From Diploptera punctata (lineage: Eukaryota; Arthropoda; Insecta; Blattodea; Blaberidae), in assembly GCA_030220185.1 (NCBI GenBank), contig JASPKZ010010273.1, positions 806,001-870,000 on the forward strand: 64,000 nt of DNA. The letters are read 5' to 3'. Shown one piece after another: positions 25,601 to 37,600 of this stretch. Under the pieces are notes generated by a model that worked only from the letters and a program-made list of their open reading frames with translations, was not told where the DNA came from and ran no database searches. The position numbers and the translations under genes are program-made. Each line of letters opens with the position of its first letter. Positions within the stretch are counted from its first letter, which is position 1.

Positions 25601-28600
25601 GTTTTATTATTAAAAATTGGTATTGTTACCTAAGGAGTATCATATACAAAGCAATCTGTTGTCCATCATTGTGATTCAATAATACATTATATTGTTTTTC
25701 AGGAAAGTGCATCTCCAGAGGAACATGCAAATTATGTATGGAATAATTATGTTAAACAGATAAATCCAAAGCATATTGCAATCATTGCTCATAGTTATGG
25801 TGGATGTGTAACACTGGATTTGGTAAGTTACTGCAATTGCTAACAAACAAGTTTTTTTCTCTTCAAATATAATTTATCCTTCGATGAGAAGTGTTAAATT
25901 AATAATAAAATTGTCAAGTTTTTTTTTCTCTCTTTAAAAATAGTTCTGATAAGAAGGATGTATTTTATATGCTAAAATTCAGCTTTTATGATTTTCATTT
26001 TTCAATTTATTTTTTATTTTTTTAAATTTTTTAAGTTAAGCTACCAATATTGCTTCTTTACTTCCTACAATTCATGAGAGCATTCTAGTTGCATTGAATT
26101 AAATGGATTTTCATATGCTGCCATTGATGATCATATCCTATTCATTTGAACTTCCCTATTGTGATGCAGCTATTGTGAAAACTGGTAAATTTTTTATGTT
26201 AATTTTAATTCTTGGCAAATTATGACTATAAAATGTTCAGCATTGATTTACTGTTGCATGCAAGCTGCGTGTGATTGTTCTTCTTCTTCCTCTATGCATG
26301 AAAGCTGGCAGCTAGTTACATGTTCATTCACTTTGAGATCCGGGTTATGGTGACATCCTTCCATCGTAGTTGTGGTCTTCCTAATGACCTTTTCTGCTGA
26401 GGTGTCCAGTCACGTATTTTCTTCACTAATCTACTATTCTTCATTCTATCTATGTGATCATTCCAATTTAGTCTTCTATCATTTATCCAGAGGTTTATAG
26501 GTTCAATTTCACATTCTTCTCTAATAGCAGAGCTGCGAATTTTCTCTCTCGGCAATTTTCGTATGATTTTTCTTAAAACTTTCATTTTTGTTGTTTCATT
26601 AATTTGTTTTGTTTTTTGATTTTCTTTTCGGCATTCGTAACCATATGTTAAAACTGGTCTTATGACAAATTTGTAAATTCTTACCTTTGTATCTGTTCTT
26701 AAATTTTTATTTTTCCAAACAGTATTGCTTAAACATCCCAATATTTTGTTTGCATCATTTGCTTGATGGAGGATTTCATCTGTTATTATGTTGCTGCTCT
26801 TAATTTCTATTCCTAAATATTTGAATTTCATGACCTGTTCTATACTTTTCCCTTCTATTTCTAATTTAACATGGATTGGGTCCTTGGATATTGCCATTGT
26901 GTGATTGTGTATGCTAAAAACATGATTTTTGTTTAAAAAATGTGTACAAAAGTGATGAATTTTATACTGGTAAATATGGTCATTGACATTTGGCTAGTTA
27001 TAAGTTTGTAGTGATAGGTGAAAGTGCAATTTTTAAGTCCTTTTAAATTATCTCATAATTTGAAACAGCTGTATATTGTTTATGGCAGTATGGGACTGTT
27101 CAAATTCTTACACTTGACATGTGAAGTCATGTTAGAAAGAAGGGCATAAAACCATCTATTATTATAGGTAATATAACCTAAATTATGCTACAAACCAGAA
27201 GGTTGAGGGTTCAGGTCCTGGTGGGGTCAGGATTTTTAAACGACACAAACCTTCTAGTGATACCATGGCCCTGGGGTCAACTCAGCCTCTAACGGAAATG
27301 AGTACCTGATCTTGTTCTGGGGCTAAAAGTGGCAGTCATGCACGGCTGACAACTTGACTGACATCAGTTGTCTAGAGAAAGTCGGAGTCTTAATTTTCTA
27401 CTACCCCAAGAGTCTCCTCTGGCGCCTATAGAGGGATCACTTTACATCTTTTTAATTTAACCTAAATCTTGTACTGATGTATGAAGAGAAAATATCTGTA
27501 GTATGAATGTTGAGTTAGTACATTTTATTATTTATTGTGATTCATCTGTCAGATGGGGATGTTAAACGTACTGTTTTCGACAAGAGTGGACCATACATCA
27601 CTGGATTTCACCTTCTCTCATCATCATAATCATCAATCTCTCTTACAACACTACGGGCCGCATGCAAATACATTAGTCTCTACTCAAATTTCTTCCAATC
27701 ACCGGTGAGCTGACTTTTCATGAGCAAATGCAAAGATCGAATTAGCGACCCACTAACTGGTCATGCATGAAAGTCGTTGTTTTCGTAATATTGGCAAGAA
27801 ATTACCCAGAATTCTCAGTGATAAAATCACTTCCGTTATTTTTGTCTGCTAGAGGAACACATTTACGCTTGCATCCCGCAAATAATACCGTATATGACGA
27901 CATCTGCATCGCGCGATATTATGCCGATTCTCCTGTTCTTCCAGTTGAATTCTTTGGTAGACTCTATCAAATTCCTCTTCTCTGCATATACCAAAAACAT
28001 GAATGAAGTCTTCAAGTTCCGACATCTTGGATAAAGCAGCAAGGTACACGGCAAGGTTTCAAACTACATCGGTTCCCATCGGGTTGCTCACAATTCATTC
28101 TCTGCAAAGTCACCTCGCAAGGTACCTTAGGAATTTCGACAATTATTATTGCATGAACAGATTTTTGAGTATGCAAAAACGTCTTTGGATGCAACTTTCT
28201 CAGCAGAGAATGACTTTTACGGTCTAATGCGTTCATAGGTACGACCCTACATTAATTAAACAAACACATACATATCTTGAAATATTTTTTGTACACAGTG
28301 CAGATACACATAATCTGCCAAAGTGGTGCATACATTTAAAATATATCACTCTTATGCCATCTGTTTAAATTGTGTTCCAGTTCCACCCGCTGTGTATGAA
28401 TCTTGTTTTTTCATGATTTGTGTTATACACTAAATAAATAGCATAGGGTGCGTGGGAATTAACAGTGTATATAAGAGAACAATTTGTGTTGATTGGAGTT
28501 TCTCAGATAGCTCAGTTTGTAGAGCATTTGCCTAGAGTGCAAAAGATCCTGGGTTCAAACCCCAGTCTGAGCATATAATTTTGCTCTTCAAATGTAATTT

Positions 28601-31600
28601 ATCCGTCTTTGAGATGTATGAAATGAATAATAAAAATATCGAAAGAAGCCATAATGGTTTAATAATGTAATGTAAAATTCCTAATTAAAGGTCTTAATGA
28701 AGAAGCCACCATTTGCTAGATAGAAGCAAAGGATTCATAGCATTTTGATGCATGGGAATTAACAGCATATGTAAAAGAAAAATTTGCATTTAGATTGGAG
28801 TTTCTCAGATAGCGCAGTTGGTAGAGCATTTGCCTAGAATGCAAAAGGTCCTAGGTTCAAACCCCAGTCTAAGTGTATAATTTTTCTCTTCAAATATAAA
28901 TAGTTGATGCCTGTGGCTTCTTTTCAATTTTATGCACCACTTTGATAGGCCATGTTATGTAGGTGATACATACTTATATCATTTCCAGAGAGGAGACAGG
29001 ATGAATATATTATGTGAGTTGTATGTTGTCTGATGAAGAGAAAGGAAACCAGATGCTGGTATGTGGTCTACTCTTTACAAGAAGCACCAATGAAACCATC
29101 AAGCTTAAGTTCCCATCTGATGGATGAATCACTGTCAGCTGTGCTACATGTTTTTCAACATATGTACTACAGAAAGATTTGGTATTAATTCAGACATCTG
29201 GTGCTCTGTTTAGGAATTACTTGTAGAAATTGTACTCTACCCCTCCTAACTTCAAGATTGAAAAATGTTAATTGTTACAATTTTTAGTACAGAATAATCA
29301 TTGTATTTCAATTTTGTAATTTGATTAGGTGATAAAAGAAAACATTTATTTAGAAAATCTGATATTAGTATATACAGTGAGATTTTTTAGGAATGCTACC
29401 GTTTACCTACTCTCTGTTATAAGAGAGGGTGGTTCTAGAGGAACAATACATGAATCTGAAACTACCGCACTCTGACCGGCCAGCAGCTACAACTTCGGTT
29501 CTGTCGAGCTGTTTTGTTAGTGTAGGAGTGTTATCTTTCAGTTATGGCAACTTACAGTTTAGAACAAAGAGTCTTTATTGTGAAAACTTATTACTGGTAT
29601 CTTTCAGCTAGAGAGTGTGTGTTTGCGAATACAAACTTGCATTTCCAGGTGAAATAGTTCCTGAATGTTCAACAATTCCCCGATTGATAATTAAATTCGA
29701 GGAAATGGGCTTCATGTTAAATAAGAAAACTGAAAGGAATTGTACATTGAAGAAAAATTAGATGAAATAGGCACCAGGTTTGAACATACTCCTCAAAAGT
29801 CACTAAAGCGTTCAGCTCAAGAAACAGGGGTGACAAAATCTTCTGTGAGGCGAGCAAAAAACTTGATATCAAAAGTGTTCCCCAGTAATCCACAAGCAGA
29901 TGAACTGAAAGAAAAATATTGGCTGAAATTCAAAACATCTTGTTTGAAATTCTGCAGCGTGTGAACAGGAATTTCTTTAAAAGACTACAGCTGTGCCTTA
30001 CTCACGGTGGAGGACATTTTCAGTATCACCTTAAGCACAAGTAACTTGGTAAGCCCATACACTTATGCTAATTAAAAAAACTGATTTTCAGATACTTCTC
30101 AAATAAATAATAAAAAATAATAATATTAATAATAAATAATAAAGATTTTAGAAAATAAATATTAATAATAATTATAAATATTAATATTAGACCTTTACAG
30201 TTCGGTTAAGGATGATTTTCAGGGACCACAAGGCCCTAAACTTCCTGACATTTGTCTTACAGGTGACGAAAAACCCTGAATAAACCTCGCCCAGGAGCCT
30301 GTCCCGACCGGGAATTGAACCTGGCCCGCTGTGTGACAAGGCAGCACACTACCTCAAGACCACAGCAGTGGACTGCAGTAGAATAATAAAATAATAAACA
30401 TTAACATTAGACCATAACAGATCTTACAGTAAAAACCCCAGTTATCGGTGAAATGATCTGCAGGTTATATGTGTGCTATAGTAACCACTATGATAAATAT
30501 CTATGATAAAGCAGGTAAGCAGTTGCATCCTTTAAGAATCTCACTGTATGTCTCATGTGATCAATGGTGTAGCCCATTGTTGAGCCATTGCCTCTCCTTT
30601 GTTAGGAGTTTGTAGACCAAGTTCATTTTTAGTAACCTTAATTGCCCAAAGATGTCATGAGAGGCATGTGATCAATACACCAACTCAATGAGACATCTAG
30701 CAGGTAACTAAAGTATTACTAGGATGTTTGAGATCGGTAAATTTTGCTTAGAGGCCTCTTTGTTCAGGCTTACAGATTTTTACAAGTTTGAAAATCTTCA
30801 GACTCAGGACCCACGGCTTAAAGTCTGAGGACTTGCTCATTGCATTTTTCCATCCTAAAAAATCCATTGACTGCGGTCTGGTTTGAACCTGTGACCCTCA
30901 GGACCAGAGGCAAGGAGCATAACAACTAGTCCACTGCAGTCGACGTATATCTCATATCAAGTCTAATATACATTTCAGTTTCTCTTTATTCCCTGTGATA
31001 TTCTGTTAGTATTTAAAAAAAAAACAAATCTTTTGTTTCAGGCAGTTAAACATTTTTCAGATTTTGAAGATAAAGTTTTTGCCATAGCATTAACAGATTC
31101 TGTACATAATGTGAGATATCAGAAAGTGCCTTCTAAAGTAATGAAATATTTGAAAAAGGTAAGTAAAAGCATTCATGGTAAACATTTAAGTTGTCCTCTT
31201 TATTCTTAATATTTAAAGGAAGTGATACTATGGAGATTATTTTAATTAACAGAAAATTAGAATTTTAACGACTCGCCCTATATATTGACTTAGGCTTTCA
31301 CGGTCGGAGTTACTATGACGATCTTGTAGAAGATTCCCGGGCTGTTGGCCATCTTGAGACAACCCTTGAGGATGCCAGATGCAGTCTCTGGCAAAACGTC
31401 GGGGAACTGCAAGCCTCTAGACCACGCCCAACAGCCCGGAAATCTTCTACAAGACTCACCATATATTTGAAGATTTCTTGAAGACTACAGTTTTGATATG
31501 GTACGTATCATTATCAATTCCTTCTAAGAGTTAAAATTCTAACTTGCTATAATTCTCATCTTTATTCTTACATTTGTATGCAGGATGTCTCGAATTCAAC

Positions 31601-34600
31601 TGTTAAAATTGGGGGAGATTACAGATTGTATCCAGACAAACATTTTGAAATAAGAACTTAATTGTCTATGGGTTAAAAATAAAAAATAATATAGTTCTGA
31701 AATGAAATTAATACTTATAATTATTAACTTGAAAGCTTCATAATGTTGATGTTTTTATTATTAATTTAAAACTTCTCACTGAAAGATAAATTATATTTGA
31801 AGAGAAAAATGTTCGCCCAGACTGACTCAAATATAATTTATCCTTCAGTGAGAAGTGTTAAATTAATAATAAAAACATCAATAGAAGCCCTACTGGCTTT
31901 ATAAAGTAGTATTTAAATTCCCAATAAATGTCTTCTTAACTAAGGAGCTGCCATTTGCAAAGATAGAAGCAAAGGCTTCATAGAATTTGGTGCTGGGAAT
32001 TACAACATATATAAGAGAAAAATTTGCATCTAGATTGGAACTCGCCGCAGTAGCTCTGATGGTAGAGAATTGGCTAGAAAGTCAAAGGTCCCGGGTTCAA
32101 GTCTCGGTCTGGGCAAATATTTTTCTCTTCAAATATACGTCATAATTTGTTTATTTTTTTATTATTTCACTCACCTCATACTTCATAATTCATAGCAGAC
32201 CCAGGGTTTCTTCACATCATTTGTGCAGTCTGCAGGATAGAAGGCCGTTGGACGTCAGTTGTGAACGTGACACAGCATTGAGAATGTCACAAATGATGTG
32301 AAGAAACCCGGGTCTGCTATGAATTATGAAGTATGAGGTGAGTGAAATAATAAAAAAATAAACAATATTAAAAAACCTCATAGTGTTATTTCCTATCTAC
32401 ATAACTTAATACGTCATAATTACTTATTTTAGGAATTCACTCTATGAGGTATATTCATTTAGGTAGGATTTTTTATCACTCACCTCATAATGTTCTTATT
32501 TGACTATAAACTAGTTTTGGAACATAGTTTCTGTTCCATCCTCAGATATTTCTGAAAAACATCTTATCGAGAAAGAAGCTAAATTATTAAAACAAATAGA
32601 AAACCAAAAGAACTTACTGTTTGGGAAAATATCTACATTCAAAAGAGCGAAAAGAAGAAATTGATGAACTTTGAAATTCCTGGGGAGAATGACCTGGTTT
32701 CGAGGTTTCTCAGTCTGCCAATGGAAGGAGCGAAGGATGGCTCTTCAAGACGACAGAACAATGGTCGTGACAATACTGAAGATGGAATAGAAACTATGTT
32801 TCAAAACTAGTTTATAGTCAAATAAGAAGAACAATATGAGGTGAGTGATAAAAAATTCTACCTAAATACTTCATAATGTTATTTCCTATAATAAGTTTTA
32901 TGAACTCTATTAGTTGTTTTAGCTGCAGTAATGAAGAGAGCTCACAATAGCAAAAAAGTGTTAAGCTCGGCATGCCACTGATTAAATGTCCATGTGACAG
33001 AAAAATAGATGACTAAATGTCATGTGTACTGTTATATAATAATAAAAAACAATACATGATGACAGCAGTCATTGGCCTTAGTTTGATACAATATACGAAG
33101 GTGATTAAATGTAAAAATGTAAAGGAAAGAGAAAATGTGTGTACATGTGACAAATAAATTGCATTATTTGCAGGTTGCAATCAATTGGGCAGCTCATAAC
33201 AGTCCATTGGATACTCCTCTTAAGATGCCAATTAAAGAGGATATTCCAAGAGTTTCTGCAGGTAATATTTCTAATGTGTTATTAATGAATGTAATACAAA
33301 TTAATCAGGCAACAAAATTTTCACGCGAATTCAAAATTCCTCTATACTACAAGTATTAAGAAGGGATACCGTTGATAGTAATTTGTGTGTTGGATAGCGA
33401 TGTTAAATCTCACGACCCGTCTTATAATTACTGATGGGCAACTTATGAGCTGATACTAAGTTTTACCTCTCTTCTATTTATCATCACCGTTCCATCATAA
33501 CATGGCTCTGTATACAAACATATCAATGTACATTCATTCTAACCTGAACCACTTTCATAATCTTACGTAATGTTTTGTACAATTTGAAAATTAACCACAC
33601 TAATGCCAAAGAGCCATGGTGATGGGGAAATTCAACTCCCATTCATCTTCATTACATGTATCCAGCTGTAGCTGATGACCCGAATCCATTGTATACTTAT
33701 ACTATAAGTTACAACGGGGCTGCATTTGAACATTCAAGGTGAGTGTCCACAAGGTTAAAAAAAAGAGATATAGGAAAGACAGAAATGAACCCTTTGGCCT
33801 CGAATACTCTTAATACCATCAGGATTGAAGAAAGCAAGAGGTCAGGCAAGGGAGACTGGACAGGAAAGTAAAAGAGAGATCTAGTACTAGAAAATGAAGA
33901 AATACCAGATCGGTTAAAGATAAAAGTAAGGAGCAAAACACAAGTAAGTATAAGCAATGTTTTGCTCAGCTTGGGCACCTTGTGGTCCCATATAAACTGG
34001 GCAACTTGTATTTGATGCTGGACAGCAGAAGGATGGAGATTTTTCTTCAATTATATTCCAAATGGACTTAGAGACAATTCACCTCCTGTAAAATGAGTAA
34101 TGGGAATTTTCTTGTGCATATGAAGATGAGTAGAGACTACCCTACATCTGTTTTCAACAGGGAATTTGTAAATTTTTGTATCCATATTTCACATGAAAGT
34201 TGGCTCCTTGCCTCTGGTCCCTAAGGTCGAAGGTTCAAACCCGACTGGGGTTGATGGATTTTTTTAAAATTGAAAAATCCAAGGAGCATGTCCTCCAGGA
34301 GAGGCTTTAAGCCGTTGGTCCTGAGTCTGAAGATTTTCAGGCTCATAAAAGATCCTTAAGCCCGAATAAAAAGTCCTCTAAGTAAAATTTACCGATCTCA
34401 TCATCCTAATAATACCTTAGGTGCCTGCTAGATGTCTCATTGGGTCAGTATGTTGACTGCATACCATTCATGACATCTATGGGCAAATCAGCACAACTAA
34501 ATTAACTTGGTCTAGTAATTCCTAACAAAGGAGAGGCTAAGGCACAATATTTGGGCTATGTCATTGTAGATTTCACATGAACTTTCATGTCATGTTAAAA

Positions 34601-37600
34601 GAGTATCTTCAACTTTGCACTACTGCCATCTCTCATTTTTGTCCATACAGCAAACTCCCAATTATCCATGCGCGTATTAACCGGTTTGCAGATTATCCAG
34701 ACATGACTCTTTTTTTAAAATGAAGATAAATACTGTACTGTATTTTGTATTGTTATGAAAAAATTCTTTATTTTTAAATGTGCTACTGTGAACTGTGCTT
34801 AGAAACTAGCACAAACCTTCACTCACAACCCCCTTTCCTGACCCGTTTAATGGTACCAGCCAACATTCTGAGAATACAATACAATTTCGGAAATTTCTGA
34901 GTCACTGAAAGTTCGTTGTTACAGATTGAAACCGCAGCTATGCTATGGCAGTGGGTTTATCGCTGGTTAGTAGTGTGGTCATCGGTGGTTACTAATGTTG
35001 TCATTGGTGGTTACTAGTGTGGTTATCGCAGGTCATAAGTGGGGATATCGGTGGTTACTAGTGTAGTATTTGCTTGCTATGGCAGCCATTTTGAATAACT
35101 GTTGTAACCAGAGTGGACATGACAGGAAATAGTCCTAATTTTTTTTTATCGTATTTACGAGTAAAATAATGATAATTATGACTCGCACCTAAATACATTT
35201 AATATAACATTTCATGAATATTTTGTTGCATTTAAGTAGTGTTAAAATGGGTAAATAAATTTCTGACCAACTTTCATGGCACCGAATAACTTAAGTGAAT
35301 GATCCGTGTTTTTTTTTTTCCGTTCATATCTCGGCCCCAATTAACACAGATAATCGGGAGTTTGCTGTAATTCAAAAATGAAAATTGTAATGCAGTTGGT
35401 TGACATTTGAAATACATAAGACATGGGAGTATCATACAATCATTCATCTGCTGAATTTGTGCTATTTCTTGCATTTCTTTTGCACATATACCTATCAAAT
35501 TATTTTGAGTCTGTAATATCTTACCTCAATATTAATACATACACCTATTTTTTTCTATCTTCTCTAACATAACCTCTACCACCCACAGATTTAAATATAA
35601 AAGTAACATAAGTAGTGTAAGAAATGGCATAGGTACAATGGATTATTTTCTATAAAGAGATGTCCTAAACATAAACTAAATAAATAATAGTTTTAAAAAA
35701 CTAAAAGAACACGCTTTATTAGAAAACTAAAAAATGAAAAATAATTTTAATTTCCAATACGCTTGGGATAAAATTAAAGTGGTCAACAAAAAAATCATCT
35801 CCAACACATATAGAATAAAACAAGAGTTATCAACAAAAAGAAAATAATTTTACCATCAAAAGTGTGGGGTGCTCTATATCAATTAATATATTTGATAATA
35901 AACAGATATTGGTAAAAGTAAGCTCTCTAAGAAGAAAATGTAAAAATCATAAAAAGCACCCCACGCTTTTGATGGTAAAATTATTTTCTTTTTGTTGATA
36001 ACTCTAGTTTTATTCTATATGTGTTGGAGATGATTTTTTTGTTGACCACTTTAATTTTATCCCAAGCGTATTGGAAATTAAAATTATTTTTCATTTTTTA
36101 GTTTTCTAATAAAGCGTGTTCTTTTAGTTTTTTAAAACTATTATTTATTTTTTATTTTTCAGTTTTTAATATTTTACAGAATAAGATAAACATGTAAATA
36201 TCTTTAAATTCGATACTACTGTAGTATGGGATAAAAGTAATACTCTTCTATAAAACAATCCTCCCAGCCGGATTTGAACCAGCGACCTATGGATTACTGA
36301 ATTTTTTTACCGCTAAGAGTTCACCGCTCTACCAACTGAGCTCTTACAACGAATGACTAAAAAGTCGACAAATCCGCAACCTATTATACCAGTTTTCATT
36401 TTTTTTTTTATGTTCTGATGATCCTGGCCAGGATTTTAGAAACAAAATATGAAATTATTGTATTGTCATGGATCCTTTATACGTATACAAAGTTTCACGT
36501 CGATCCAATGTTTCTAAGTGGGTGAAAATCGTGTTCAAAAATTCCGTTACATAGATACGAAGACGCTTTTTTTTGATTTTCTGATGATTCTGGCCAGGGT
36601 TTTAGAAAATAAATATGACATTATTGTATTGTCACGGATCCTTTACAAGTATACAAAGTTTCAAGTCGATCCAATATTTCTAAGTGGGTGAAAATCGCGT
36701 TCAAAGATTCCGTTACATAGATACAAAAGTCACTTTTTTTTATTTTCTGATAATATTGGCCAGGATTTTACAAACAAAATATGAAATTATTGTATTGTCA
36801 CGGGTCCTTTACAAGTGTACAAAGTTTCAAGTCGATCCAATGATTTTAAGTGGGTGAAAATCGCATTGAAAGATTCCTTTACATAGATAGGGTAGATAGA
36901 TAGATACAGGTCAAGCTAATATAAAGCGTGTAAAATTGATAGGTTGATTACTAATACCCAGAATATTTGTGTATTCCATTTTCCTTCTTGCATTCACATT
37001 TTAAATTCACTATAATGTATTGTCCAAACTGTAAACAAAAAATTGTTTTTTAAGAGAAAAATTTTTGCTCATACTGAGATTTGAATCCAAAATCTCTAGT
37101 TCTATGTATGCATTGACCATTGTGCTACTTGAACAACATATTTTAGATTAAAAGTTTTCCCTCTCTTATATAATCCTGCACACCCAAGGCCATTAACCTA
37201 CATTCTATTCTGCCATCTGGCACATTACCAGCTAGTATATAGAATTATAATATCAGCATAACTATAATAGTAGTAAATAACATTTTGTCTGTTCATTCTT
37301 ACCTCTTATAGTTGTTTTTGTCAAACATATGTTTCAGAGCTTCTTAGCCCCATCATCAGTGATTACAGACTCAATTTTCCATGATGGTAAAAAATCAGGA
37401 ATATATCAAATAAAATGTGAAGACTGTGATAAGATATACATAGGGAAAACAAAAAGAAATTTAACCATTAGAACTAAAAAACACATAAGGAATGTAAAAA
37501 AAGGGGGAAGTAGAAAAATCTGCAGTGGCTGCTCATGTTTGGTCAGAAAAACACAAAATTATTAAAACAGTTAGAAAACAAAAATGAACTCACCATATGG

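Larger units (their letters stand above)
32455..32900 (+). mobile_element. Fold-back PLE 8 with C-terminal PLE coding fragment
   Basis: The arms contain TTGACTATAAACTAGTTTTG and its complement. Between them lies an open stretch, [20 protein letters not shown], then [14 protein letters not shown], ending [12 protein letters not shown] and TAG inside the ribozyme stem III. The 3' tail CTTCATAATGTTATTTCCTA is the shared PLE end. The TSD is not clear. Confidence 0.8.

Noticed and set aside
28500..28576. Stand-alone tRNA genes at 21.3, 28.5, 28.8, 32.0 and 38.0 kb
   Set aside because: All are followed by shared SINE bodies and occur in tandem or with TSDs, so they are SINE heads.
33709..34050. 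113-codon minus-strand ORF
   Set aside because: It overlaps a LINE-leader repeat and has no recognisable motif.
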